Shown here: positions 43,865-55,114 of the stretch, piece by piece
Numbering within the stretch: position 1 is the first letter of the stretch
Layout of the letters: each line of letters opens with the position of its first letter
Source: Salvia splendens
Taxonomy: Eukaryota > Streptophyta > Magnoliopsida > Lamiales > Lamiaceae
NCBI RefSeq assembly: GCF_004379255.2
Contig: NC_056052.1
Span: forward strand, 9,417,708 to 9,481,707
DNA: 64,000 bases
Direction: 5' to 3'
The notes under the pieces: generated by a model
Told to the model about the DNA's origin: nothing
The model's input: only the letters and a program-made list of their open reading frames with translations
Databases searched by the model: none
Program-made: the position numbers and the translations under genes

Positions 43865-45851
43865 GAGCATCCACAATGGCGGCGTCAGCGTAGGCACGCC
43901 GATTTTTCGCTGACGCCGAACCATTGCAGCTCGCGTCAGCGAAATCGGCGTCAAAATCAGCGTGCCTACTGCCTACGCCGATTCTTGGTCTGACGCCGAT
44001 TCTCACGACGCCATTGTAGGCCCCGAATCGGCGACAGACCGGCGGAAACATTTAAATTCTTTTTTAAAATTTTTCGAAACACTATATATACGCGATTTTG
44101 ACGTCATTCTCATTCGCACCACTTGTATAAACGAGTACTCTCTATATCTTAATTTCTGTACTAAAAAACAACGAGAAATGGAGAACAACTACGACGGTAC
44201 TCCAGTGACGTCCGGGTCTCCGACTCTCGTGGGAGGTGGTTGGCCGCAGATACCCAGGTACTACAACATGTACCTGTGGCAGCAGATGATGCCACAGATG
44301 GGTGCCGGTGGAAGTGTGCCGGCTTGGCAGGGGGTACCGCCGATGCAACCCCCTATGCAGATGATGCCGGTGTGGGCACCCGGGATGCAGCCACCGGCGC
44401 AGCAGATGATGCCACTGCCGCAGCAGAGATGCCACCGCCGCAGGGGACGCCCGTGGGGGAAAACGTCTATCGGCCGACATTTGATTTTTCCACCGGTTCT
44501 TCCCACACATCAACCCCAACGGATGCACAGTACACGCCGTTTGAGACCTTCTCCTTAGAAGAGTTGGGTTTTGATATGAACGCGGTTCCGGAAACCCCCA
44601 TTCCAAGCCGTGGAGTAGGGTGGGGTCGGGGCGCCCCTACGAAGAAGGGCAAGGCCAAGAAGGTCGGCGAGTCGTCGCAGCCTATTGAGGATAGCGGGGT
44701 CAGGAGGAAGTGGACGGACGCGGAGAACGTTGCGCTGGCCAAGGCGTGGGTGAGTGTCTGCGATGATCCTCTCGTTTCGAACAACCAGAGGATCGTCAAC
44801 TTGTGGGTCAAGATAGCCGCAGCCTACAGGGCATTTTGCCCTGAAGGGAGACCGCGCACCGGGGATGAGTGCCGGAAGTGCTGGGACCGAATGAGGTCTG
44901 GCCTCTCTCCATTTTCGGGTTTGTACGCCAACGCCCTCCGCATGCGGACCAGTGGCTAAACAGAGGAGGACTGCAAGAGGATTGCCGAGAGAGCACACCC
45001 GGATCCCGTGCATAAGTACTACGAGTTCTCCTACTGGACCTCCTACCTTGTGCTCAGCGAGTCGGAGAAATTCCGGGCAGGTGTCGAGACTGGCTGGCCG
45101 AACAAGCAGAGGCTGAACTATACCGGTGAGTATAGCGGCAGCAGCGGTGGTTCCCACGACCTCCCCGAGACGGCCCAGGATCTCCCGACCCCTCGTTCGT
45201 TCGGTCGCCACCTAGCCCGGTTGGCCAAAGGCAGGCGCAACGGGAAGCGTGGGGGGCACCCCAAGTTCCCAGGAGGTCGAGTCGGCATCCCGCATCGGCA
45301 GGTCCATTGACAAGCTCAAATTCTTCACGCGTCAACAAACGCGCGCTCAAATGGTGAAGACCTTAGCCAACTTCCGGACGGCTACGGACCCCGATGAGAA
45401 GTCTTATCTTCGCGTATTGCTCCAGAGCTTGCGTGAAGAATTGGAGGGGTTTCAGAGGGATATCGGCGGGAGTAGCGGCGGCGTTGGGGCGCGGCGGCGA
45501 CGGCGACGAGGAGTGATGTTTTATGTAATTTTTTTTTACTTTTTAATTTTTGTACTTTTTTTAAATTAATGTACTTTTTTAAAAATTTTGTACTGCTTTA
45601 AAATTTTAATATTATTATGCATTTTTCCCGTATTTGTCTCGTAAATTAAATTCTGTATATTGCTACGTCTGTAAATTAAATTATATAATTGTTATTAGTG
45701 ATGTGGATATGCTATGGGAAGGCTATGTGAGAGCTATTGCATGTCCAGTTGCATGTCCAGATGATGTGGCAGGAGGATTTTAGTGCTGATGATGTGGCAG
45801 TGGAAAAGCTATGTTAGGACTATTGCATATCCAGAAGTACTGTGGATGCTC
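43865..45851 (+). mobile_element. PIF/Harbinger element D, nested in element C, TAA target duplication
   Basis: Ends GAGCATCCACAATGG (left) and GAGCATCCACAGTAC (right, reverse complement), flanked by TAA at 43862-43864 and 45852-45854. The 1987 bp carry a decayed ORF1 and no transposase. The left 170 bp are full of short GGCGTCAGCG/CGCTGACGCC palindromic motifs, possible binding sites. The ORF1 differs clearly from that of A and C, so this is a separate family. Confidence 0.85.
44178..45569 (+). pseudogene. Harbinger ORF1 of element D (SANT domain and coiled tail), broken
   Basis: ATG at 44178 gives MENNYDGTPVTSG and a Met/Pro/Gln-rich N-terminus (MMPQMGAGG, PPMQPPMQMMPV). A one-base shift near 44425 leads into GENVYRPTFDFSTGSS, then a basic linker (KKGKAKKV) and the SANT motif RKWTDAENVALAKAWVSVCDD…LWVKIAAAYRAF. 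A TAA at 44957 replaces an expected CAA (SG*TEEDC). The frame then reads on through KYYEFSYWTSYLVLSESEKF and shifts again near 45250-45280 before the helical C-terminus. ORF1 partners of Harbinger transposases bind DNA. Confidence 0.8.
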
Positions 45852-45982
45852 TAAGAGACACCCGCTTGATGCGTTGCTGGTGCTCTTAGGCTCTTTCTTC
45901 GGGAGTTTCTTCCGACATCAATTTCCCCAAATTGAAAGTTGACCCCATTCATCAAATCTCGAAATTTCTTAAATCGGTCGAT

Positions 45983-47117
45983 ATGCCTCAGAGACACTCA
46001 AAGAAAACAACGATTTAGCATTCTTCACGTACGATGAGAAGCGGAAGCTTGGTTATGGCACGCAGAGTGAGAGATTGGGAAGAGATTCCATCAAACCCTT
46101 CGACGCTTGTTCACTCTGCTTGAAGCCCTTTATTGACCCCCCCTCTCCTGCTATAAAGGCCATATTTTCTGCAAATAGTGCTTTTTGGAATGCCTTTTAG
46201 CCCAGAAGAAAGATATCCACAGGTGATCTTCATCTCCTATGTTTATGGATTTCATTTTTGTTTTAAATGCTAACTGTTGTTGATTTGTGTTCATGCTGTT
46301 GGATTCACATTTAATTAGTGTGATAGTGTTTGTTTTCTGAGCATTGTGTTGAATTCTTAGTAAAGTTAGGTTGTTAATTTGTGTTCATGTTGTTAGATTC
46401 ACATTGAATTAGTGTGATTTTGTTTGTTTTCTGAGCATTGTGTTGAATTCTTAGTGAAGTTAGGTTATTGGAATTCAAAGCCTATTTGGGGAAACTGTGA
46501 TGTTTAAGAAATCTGTTTTCAAGTGCAGAAAGTCAGCAGGCCATGCTGCTCAACAGAAACAGGAAAAAGAAGATGAAGACAAGCTTATGCTGCAAAAAGC
46601 TAGAGAGCTCGATGCGTTTGATCAGCAGAACCACACCACAGTTCAACGATAAGAACTACAGTCGAGACAAAAACCAACAGTGTGAAGACGACCTCATACC
46701 AAGAGGAAGCACTCCCTCCGTACAATGAAGGCTTTTTGGCTACCTTCTGCAACGCCCGAAGCTCCTAATAAAGTGCACGCTCCGTCAACAGACACGAAAA
46801 TCTTCCCCGTAGTTTTCACAGAAGACGCTACTTTACAAAACTTATATATATTCCCTAGTTGCAAGGTCACGCTGACAAATACACTCGCGCTCGTGGCCTT
46901 GAGTTCTTGCGGGCACGTCTTCTGCAAGAAGTGCGCTGACAAGTTTGTCGCTGTCAATAAGGTCTGTCTAGCCTGCGACAAGCCTTGCAAAGAGAGGCAT
47001 CTTGTGAGTCTTGCCAAGGGTGGAACTGGTTTTGCAGACCATCTTGAAGCTAAAGACTTTAAACATTTAGGTAGCGGTTCGGGCCTCGGGCTCGTTAGAC
47101 CAGCAACCAAGACTTGA
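45983..47117 (+). pseudogene. CSU1: CSU1/NOSIP-like RING E3 ligase pseudogene
   Basis: Sequence fits the plant NOSIP-type U-box/RING protein that Arabidopsis calls COP1 SUPPRESSOR 1. Exon 1 starts MPQRHSKK at 45983 and loses one A soon after, then reads YDEKRKLGYGTQSERLGRD and FDACSLCLKPFIDP. Two extra C near 46140 and a TAG in the Cys/His motif follow. An intron-like segment (about 46222-46531) separates it from KSAGHAAQQKQEKEDED and MLQKARELDAFDQQNH. The last part (46725-47117) is open and gives MKAFWLPSATPEAP, PSCKVTLTNTLALVALSSCG, HVFCKKCADKF and a conserved end GSGSGLGLVRP. An internal segment is missing and one RING Cys is Phe (YIFPSC). The gene body is recognisable but cannot give a normal protein. 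Confidence 0.8.
46278..46465 (+). repeat. 94-bp tandem duplication inside the pseudogene intron
   Basis: Two copies, 94 bp apart, share gtgttcatg(c/t)tgtt(g/a)gattc and a gagcattgtgttgaattctta stretch, with a few differences. Confidence 0.85.
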
Positions 47118-49196
47118 TCTGGGGGTAGTTGGAGGTGTTTTATGTATCATATATTTTGCAAGAGAAAGGTTTCAGATTGTATCAGAAATTCAGAGTTTCT
47201 AATTCGAGTGTTTACCATTTTTAACAATGATGGATTTGTCTCAAGTAAATTGTTTTCACCACTGCATATTAGCAAATCATATTGAAATACTTCAATTTCT
47301 TAGTAGTGAAATTCTTATTCCTAGAATTGACAAATAATACTACAAATTTGTGAATACATAAAAATATTAACACAATTAGTGAGTGAATCTTAATGTCCCC
47401 TAAACTTTGTTTAATTTTTTTCATTTTTAGTACCCAGTCACAACCTACAATTCATGAAAATGCAAGTAGTTGAGAGGTCTTAGTTGGTACCAAAAATATT
47501 TAAAATAATCACAACTTGACAAGAAATGGCAAACTGAAGCACCAACAATCACAACTTGGTTTCCCCAATTTCAATATGAATCCTGCATACAAGTCTTCTA
47601 GCATTACTATTTACAAGCTCTAGCAATTCCAAATCTGTCAACTTGAGAAGGTTTTGGTTAATTCAATCTATTCATACTACTACATTTCGAGCAGGTAAGC
47701 TAAACGATTTTTTACACGAGCCAAAACGAAGAAGAATACAGCATAGCAAAACAAGCTGCATCATCTCTGAGTAATGCAAGTTGTTATATTAGTAAAACTC
47801 TATTTCCCATTGTTTCTCACAACATGGAGACAGCAACCACTAAGCCATTCTCTTTGACAAATATATGTTAAAGAGTCTCAACATGACAAGAAAGTTGCAG
47901 ACATAACAGCTGCAATCATAAAGCATATTCATTCTCTCAAAGAAACAAATTGTAAAAATCATCACTGAACAAGGACTAGTAAGTAGAGGAAAAGATACTT
48001 GCGCGAGAAAGCATACAAACGTATATTATGAACACGTTAAGATGAGAGCCGAGTGCCAATACGGTCTAACAAAAATGTCTCAATCTTAGACATCATAAGA
48101 ACTCTTAAACCCTTATCAAGTATGTACAGTATAAATTCACCATCCCTGTCATCCTTGTTTATCAAGTATCAACACCGGATCTTCCTCTGCACATCAGATT
48201 GTCAAACTGTCAGCCGAAATCCACGATAATCGATGCAATAACAAACACGAATGAAGACGCAATGCCGCCCTAGTTCCTTGTGCCAATATCCACTTTACAG
48301 GGATGCATCATTAATAGTCAAGACGCAACGAGTGCAACCACAATGCCCTAATTCCTATTGGAGATATTTCCAAGACATGTGCATGCAGAAGATGTTGGGT
48401 TACAAAGCATGTTGCAGTCGCAGAAAAAGTTGAAGAAACATGCACAAAAAGAAACAAAGGAAAAGCAGGGCATACCAATAGATAAGAGTCGGGTGAAACT
48501 CCAACCAAAGACAATCCAGGAAATACACGCTGTTTTAAACACATTCAACAAATCAATTCTAATATCAAAAAATCAGAATCAGAGACAACGATACATTATA
48601 TATATACATACATTAGACATAACATCGAAGATATGTTATCTTTTGAGATTGACTATAAGAAGAAAACACAGATATTTAATGGGGACGAACCGGGAAGAGC
48701 TAATGGACCGACATGTGAGAAAAAAGCAGTAGAGTAATAAACAGAGATGGATCCTCCATCGAGTTAATCTATCCCTCAAAGCGAAAATCCAATAAGCATT
48801 TCCTTTTACGAACATAAACAAAGGGCGTAATGACAACAAGTTCAAAAAAATAGAAGGCCAATGAGTTTTGCAAACTTTACCCAGACGCAGCAAGAAATAA
48901 CAAAACAAAACGGCTTAACTATTACACGCCTCACACCATTAAATCTCTCCTCCTCCATAAACACACTAAGAACTATGCTCATCAATCGACAGGAACACAA
49001 AAGATTGTGCAATGCTATAGCGATTTCATAAGGAACGGAAAAAACAAACAAATAACATTATAATTTCTTCTATTCAAAATTCCTTAAGTAATTCGAAGGT
49101 TGTAATGCGAAGCAATGAAAACAGAAGGATGATGAGAATTTAGAGGGTAACGCTGTGTGAACGGCAGCTATCATATATCAATGCGGGGTTCCGATA
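47118..49196. other. AT-rich DNA, no gene recognised
   Basis: About 2 kb without a credible long ORF or terminal repeats. It could contain introns of a minus-strand gene starting near 49880, but I could not assemble exons. Confidence 0.3.
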
Positions 49197-49258
49197 NNNN
49201 NNNNNNNNNNNNNGGGGATACCTTCATCATCACTACCTCCCATCTGTTGGGATGCCAT
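49140..49258 (-). CDS. Possible small minus-strand ORF crossing the assembly gap
   Basis: ATG at 49258 gives MASQQMGGSDDEGIP up to the N-run. On the far side a frame reads YRNPALIYDSCRSHSVTL and stops at 49140-49142. The true length of the gap is unknown, so continuity is unproven. About 500 bp upstream, a CTCAG|GTACG donor at 49756 (minus strand) after a GC-richer stretch (49757-49880) looks like a 5' UTR exon. I do not recognise the product. Confidence 0.2.
49197..49213. other. Assembly gap (17 N)
   Basis: Seventeen undetermined bases. The number need not reflect the true gap length. Confidence 0.99.
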
Positions 49259-50100
49259 TTTACACAAATGGAAGGCTCGTTGAGGGGGACTAATATTGCA
49301 CCAAAGAATGAATTAGGACGAAAACGAATACGGCAATGAATACAGAAGAAAACGATCTATGTATTATGTATAGCAACTATGCGATGAGCTAATTGTGAAT
49401 AAGAACTTGAATCATAAATAAATCAGGAAGATCCAAACAAACTTAACGCAGATTGTGAAATAGATTATGTATAACAAGTATGCAATGAGCTAATTTCCCG
49501 ATTACGCCCGCTTAAACCCCCAACAAACACAATACAATACATTAGTTGAACAAACTATCACACCAAAATGAAGGAAGTCGACAACAATTAAATCGATGTT
49601 TCACAAATGTGTCACGATACCAAAAAGAGGAACAACCTAATTTTATATGAAACATTTAACAGCGTTTCTGCGACGAAATCGAAAGAGGCACAACCATATT
49701 TTATATGAACCTTCGGGAAGGAGGGCCGAGGGAAGGAGAACAACACAAGACGTACCTGAGTAGGTCACGACGAAACGGCGGATGGCTGTCAATCTTGCCC
49801 GACACAGTAGCTGCAATCGGCAAAGTGGAATGTTGGAGAGAAGCGCGAAATCAATAGACAGCAGGCGGGCGATTCTACTGTGCCAAAATTAGAAAATAGG
49901 GTTTGCAAGGATAAAAATGTCACTACAATAATCTTAGAAGGACAAATTTGTCCATGTATTTTTGTATCAGCAGTTTCTGCAGTCCAAACCAAACATAATA
50001 TAAGCTATCATGGGGTTGCTGTCGGTACAACCAAACATCAAAGTGAGATACATATCTTACTACACTATCATGTAAAATCAATGTGAGGAGACTATCTCAT

Positions 50101-50660
50101 ATAACACTGTCAGTGCAACCAAACGAGCCCTAAGAATACTTTATGAAACATTGATAATATAGTTAGAAACACGTCATTAATTATATTAAAATATCCTTAC
50201 CAGTTTTTTCAGTGATTCTATTTATTATTTTATCTAATAATGGATTTTTAAATATGAGTAACTTTACATGATCTATTTATTTATTTATTATTGATAAATA
50301 CCAATGAATTTTAACTAACCTATTATCAAAATAACATTCACACGTTACGAAAGGCGGTTTCCTGATTTACTTAATGGAGTTGTGAATCATTTATTATTAA
50401 ACATAGACTTATATAAAACCCTAAAACAATTGTAAATTAATGCGAAGAAATCAATAATGTATATCTTTTATGATTATTTAAAACCTTCATGTCCAATTCT
50501 TGTTTTCCGGTGCACATGATCTGATTTTTAACGAAAAGATTTATACAGTAGATTTTTTTTCTTATCCTTTATTTGAAAACAGATTGAGCTTCACTTTGAC
50601 TGTAAATCTAAAAAGATTCAATTCGACTCAAACTCTCCATATATATATATATATATATAT

Positions 50661-50719
<59 letters not shown>

Positions 50720-50938
50720 ATATATATCAAGCTACAATTTATTTGCTAACACAGTCAAAATCAAACGCCTTCATTAATCGTGAGATTTCTCTCTTTCATC
50801 TTCCCCTTGTGCTTTACTTATTTTAAATGAAATTTTTCTACCTTGTTAGTGAAAAGTATCCCATGTTTTATATGATACAAAACCCAATAAAAGTCTTCAA
50901 TTTAATTACATGCACATTGTATTTATGATTTATCTCTG
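50101..50938. other. Intergenic DNA upstream of the transporter gene
   Basis: No gene is seen. The sequence aaccaaacgagccctaa at about 50117-50133 resembles MITE ends, but no partner end was identified. A long TA microsatellite lies at 50639-50727. The promoter of the nucleoside transporter gene should be here. Confidence 0.35.
50639..50727. repeat. (TA)n microsatellite
   Basis: About 89 bp of nearly uninterrupted TA dinucleotides with one GG and one TTA break. Confidence 0.95.
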
Positions 50939-50959
50939 TTCTTATAGAGTGGAGCCATC

Positions 50960-52821
50960 ATGACTAACCATACCGATGTCTCAGTTCCACTAAGATTGAG
51001 GTTTGCCTAAATTCTGTCAATTGTTTGTGTTGTTGTTACATTCTTGTTTTTGTCTTGATCATAATTATATGTGATTAAATTTAGGGGAGACTTAAGGCCA
51101 TTATCATATGTTGGTTTTTCGGCTTAGGCAATCTCGTCGCGTGGAATAGCATGCTAACTATCTCCGATTATTACTATCAAGTCTTCCCGGTAACTGTTTT
51201 ATACGTTTTATAGTTTTTGCTATGTTTTGTTGAGCCTGTCGGCTTGCAAACAAATTTTGTGCAGGCATGTCCCAAAGCGAACAGTATCAAACTGATGTGC
51301 AGTCGACAACATTGTATAATGTGATAAAATGAAGTCCTATGTTTGTTTGCTTTGCAGAAGTACCATCCATCAAGGGTACTTACCCTAGTGTATCAACCCT
51401 TTGCATTTGAACTAGCTTACTACGAAGCCAAGATCAATACAAGGAGACGAATCTTGTTCGGATACATCCTCTTCTCTTTATGCACACTCGCACTTGTACT
51501 CGTGAGTTGACCGATCACATCTCGTTTGTTTTCACAACCGCGCACCCTTTTTAATCCCCTACTCTGTTGCAGCTGGATGTGGGAACATCAGGGAAAGGAG
51601 GGGCTGCAAATTACGTCGGTATCTGTCTTCTCGTTGCTGGTTTTGGACTAGCAGATGCTTTCACCCAAGGAGGATTGTTGGAGACTTATCCTTCATGGAT
51701 CCTACCTTCCTGCAGTCCTTCTTTGCTGGTTTGGCTGCATCCGGAGCCCTCACTTCCGGCTTGAGGCTCATTACAAAGTGGGCTTTTGACAAAACTGATG
51801 ACGGCCTTCGCAAGGGTGTTAGTGAGTCACTCTCACTCACTCATGTTATAATACATAGCAAGGTTTACTTTCAACAAATGACATTTTCTTCTGTGTTTTT
51901 CCAGTTCTGTTCCTGTCCATTTCAACCTTGTTAGAGTTCAGTTCTGTATTCCTATATGCATTCGTCTTTGGTAGAATACCAATTGTCAAGCACTACCGCA
52001 AGAAGGCAGCCTCGGAGGGCTCCAAACCGTTGCATCAGATCTTGCTGATGCCGGGATCCATACCACAGATGATCAAGTTGTAAGTATTTGTATTATGACA
52101 AGTCCATTTCATATTTGAGTTTACAACATTACTTACATTTTAGTATTTTAGGATAGTGAAAGGTTAAGCAACAAGGCATTGATTTGGGAGAATCGTGATC
52201 TTGGCTTTGACCTTTGGTTGATCTATGCAATCACATTATCAATTTTTCCCGTTTCTTATGCGAAAACACCGGCCAACACAGGCTAGGATCTTGGTGAGTT
52301 AGCGTATATAGTAATCACTCTTTCTCTAGCAAATAAACATGAAATTGAGTTGTCTTTGTGCTTCGTAGGTATGCAGTTGTGCTCATGGCACTCTACAACT
52401 TTTGGGATCTCGTCGGAAGGTATGTTCCTCTCATTGACTGCATCCGATTGAAGTCGCGAAAGGGTCTCATGGTCGCGTGTTTGTCTCGTTTGGCACTCAT
52501 TCCGTGCTTCTACTTCACGGCCAAGTATGGAGACCAAGGGTGGATGATCATGCTGGTGTCGTTTCTAGGGCTGACAAACGGCTATCTCACGGTATGTGCC
52601 TTAGTCGCGCCTAAGGTGTATAAGGTGAGTTTCACAAATTGCTTTTGTCGAACACTTGGTAGCAAGCGTGACCGTCTTGGGTAACGTGGATGAGCTATTT
52701 TTGTATGTAGGCACCGGAGCAGAATGCGTTGGGCAATCTGTTGGTTGTGTTTCTCATCAGTGGTATATTTTCGGGCGTTGTTCTCGACTGGTTGTGGTTG
52801 ATCAACCATGGGTCATTTTGA
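50960..52821 (+). pseudogene. Equilibrative nucleoside transporter gene (ENT3-like), eight exons, four single-base frame losses
   Basis: Exons by GT-AG signals: 50960-51000, 51085-51189, 51358-51501, 51573-51821, 51905-52079, 52152-52293, 52369-52624 and 52711-52821. The translation matches plant ENT carriers, about 420 residues with 11 membrane helices importing nucleosides at the plasma membrane: CWFFGLGNLVAWNSMLTISD, YHPSRVLTLVYQPFAF, GLAASGALTSGLRLITKWAF, FTAKYGDQGWMIMLVSFLGL, PEQNALGNLLV. All splice sites look good. Yet each of four exons lacks one base: the G-run at 51085, the G pair near 51675 (before GDLSF), the A-run near 52025 and the G pair near 52248. The protein would end early. 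Either this is a very young pseudogene or the consensus has base-call errors. Confidence 0.8.
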
Positions 52822-53186
52822 GAAACGACATCGTTTTGGTTATAAATGATCTTCCCATAAATTAAATGACAATCTTGCAAATTTCTCCAGAACTCCCTTT
52901 TTTACAGCAGGTTTTTTTTTTTCAAACCATTTGGAAGTTGGAACAATACGAAATAAGACTGCAATTAAACATCTATTGTAATTAAATTGAGTAATTAAAA
53001 AAGTAAGCACTGTAAATAAATTGACAATGAAAAGGGCTGTAGTGATTGACTCCAAACGCTGCCGTTTAATTGGCACAGCAGCCCCTGCTGCTGTGTTCCC
53101 ACCACAGCAGGGATCCTCCCCTTGCATCATATTTCACACTAAAATCACTTTATACAAATGGGCCCATTTCATATGCTTAAATGAAC

Positions 53187-53223
<37 letters not shown>

Positions 53224-53224
53224 T
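53187..53224. repeat. (ACACAT)n microsatellite, also the hAT target
   Basis: About six hexamer units. The hAT-like element that follows duplicated its last 8 bp (atacacat), and the repeat continues for a few units at 56088-56100. Confidence 0.9.
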
Positions 53225-53419
53225 TAGGGGTGAGCAAAAAATCCGAAAACCGAATATCCGAACTGATCCAAACCGAAAATTTAAAATTTGGTTCGGTTTG
53301 TTTGGTTTTTTGGTTCGGTTCGGTTTTAAAATTTAAAAATTTTCAGTTTTTCGGTTCGGTTCGGTCGAAAAAAAAAACCGAATAACCGAAAAACCAAATT
53401 ATATTTAATTTTATATATA

Positions 53420-53755
53420 TGTATATGAACGGATTTGTGTTAAAATGACAACATCTCTTAAAATGACACCATACCACCGTTCCTAGCCAATCATTTATAC
53501 ACATGGACGAATAATCAGCTGCCATATGGCAATCATAAAAAATGCTCAAGGGTAAATTTTCTCGGTCTGCAATATCCAATACGCTAGACTGCAATCTATA
53601 GATTGTAGTGTAGCGTTTATAATATTGCAGGCTACGTGGTGTCATAGTGTCGCTTTAAGATGTGTTAGATTGGAGTGTAGCGTTTATAATATTGCAGGCT
53701 ACGTGGTGTCATAGTCTCGCTTTAAGATGTGTTGTCGTTTTAATGCACCCCTATA
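53420..53755. mobile_element. Nested MITE-like element with 67-bp tandem duplication
   Basis: The ends are inverted: gtgttaaaatgacaacatct near 53437 and the reverse complement of a related sequence ending ttttaatgcacccctatagg near 53755. It starts in a TA-rich tract. Two 67-bp units (53602-53668, 53669-53735) share agcgtttataatattgcagg. Confidence 0.6.
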
Positions 53756-53990
53756 GGAACGTGATCAAATGCAAAATCTAAATATTGTACAAACTCCAAA
53801 CTATGATCTGGATCGTTAGAAAATGTCAACAAATGACAAAATAGTAGCAACAGAAATGTCAACACAACGGTTAATGTTGTGTTGATATTGTGTTGACATT
53901 GTGTAGACATTTTCTGTTGCTGCTATTTTGTCATTTGTTGATATTTTTTAATGGTATAGATCATAGTTTAGAGTTTGTATTTTATCACTA
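53756..53990. mobile_element. Foldback MITE, about 110-bp arms
   Basis: The left arm (gtgatcaaatgcaaaatcta…, gacaaaatagtagcaacag) and right arm (ctgttgctgctattttgtc…, tagagtttgtattttatcac) are inverted copies around a short centre near 53880. It is followed by a short CT stretch and a TA tract. Confidence 0.75.
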
Positions 53991-54020
53991 CCCCCTCTCT
54001 CTATATATATATATATATAT

Positions 54021-55090
54021 GTGATCATATGATAACCCCTAAATCACGTAATAACCCTATAACCAAATCTGAACCACACATATTTTCTAATCTTGTGGTT
54101 GAGATTCAAACTTAGATTTACTTCATAAAAAAAAAAAGCGCGGGGGTAAATATGACATTTCCCTCATTTAATTTCAGAATTTCGCCAAATATCACGTAAA
54201 ATGATAAAATGATATATGTCAGGTTTATTGCATAGAATGATAGTTTTGTTGGATAGAATGATACTCTGAGTTGATAAAATGATAATATGTCATTTCCCTC
54301 ATTTAATTTCTGAATTTCGCCAAATATCACGTAAAATGATAAAATGATATATGTTCGGTTTATTGCATAGAATGATAGTTTTGCCGGATAGAATGATACT
54401 CTGAGTTGATAAAATGATACTTTTTAACTGATTGATAAAATGATAAAATGATATATGTTAGGTTTATTGCATAGAATGGTAGTTTTGCCGGATAGAATGA
54501 TACCCTGAGTTGATAAAATGATACTTTTGACTGATAAAATGATATATGTCAGGTTTATTGCATAGAATGATAGTTTTGCCGGATAGAATGATACTCTGAG
54601 TTGATAAAATGATACTTTTGACTGATAAAATGATAAAATGATAAATGATATATGTTAGGTTTATTGCATAGAATGATAGTTTTGCCGGATAGAATGATAC
54701 TCTTAGTTGATAAAATGATACTTTTGACTGATAAAATGATAAAATGATACTTAAATAAGATTTTACGTATTTAAATGAGCGAAATTTGTATATCATGGGA
54801 AATAAGATTTTACGTATAACTGAACCTCATACATACGTGTAACTGAACCTCATACATCTGTATATCATGGGAAATAAGATTTTACGTATTTAAATGAGCG
54901 AAATTTGGATACGTAAATTTTATCATGAGCGAAATTCAGAAATTAAATAAGCGAAATGACATATTTACCCTCTGCGCCTTTTTTATGAAGGAAAGCTAAG
55001 TTTGAATCTAGACCACGTTATTTAAAAAAGTGTGGTCCAGATTTAGTTATAGGGTTATTACGGAAATTGGGGTTATCATTATAATGCACC
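54021..55090. mobile_element. TA-flanked element, about 1.07 kb, with internal minisatellite
   Basis: The left end gtgatcatatgataacccct and right end ggggttatcattataatgcac are imperfect inverted copies, and TA tracts border both sides (54003-54020, 55091-55114). Further in, ccctataacc/ggttatt-like and cccgcgc/gcgcag-like parts also pair. No protein is encoded. Confidence 0.65.
54200..54760. repeat. Minisatellite, five irregular units of 91-135 bp
   Basis: The block 'gtttattgcatagaatgata' followed by 'agttttgccggatagaatg' recurs, with cores near 54231, 54366, 54470, 54561 and 54667. Each is separated by variable numbers of tgataaaa/tgatac units. Confidence 0.85.
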
Positions 55091-55114
55091 TATATATATA
55101 TATATATATATATA

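Larger units (their letters stand above)
42597..45885 (-). mobile_element. PIF/Harbinger element C (ORF1-type), interrupted by element D, left end missing
   Basis: The true right end is found beyond element D: minus strand GAGCACCAGCAACGCATCAA at 45885, next to TTA. It continues through 45855, skips D (43865-45851 plus a TAA duplication) and resumes at 43861 with ACTCGTCCCTCCG, matching element A's CTCGTCTCTCCG. C and A share subterminal region, promoter and ORF1, so they are one family. Confidence 0.75.

Noticed and set aside
49890..50133. Possible MITE ending in aaccaaacgagccctaa
   Set aside because: Only one end is recognisable and no target duplication was found.
53187..53224. ACACAT array as a functional element
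   Set aside because: Simple microsatellite that happens to be the hAT insertion site.
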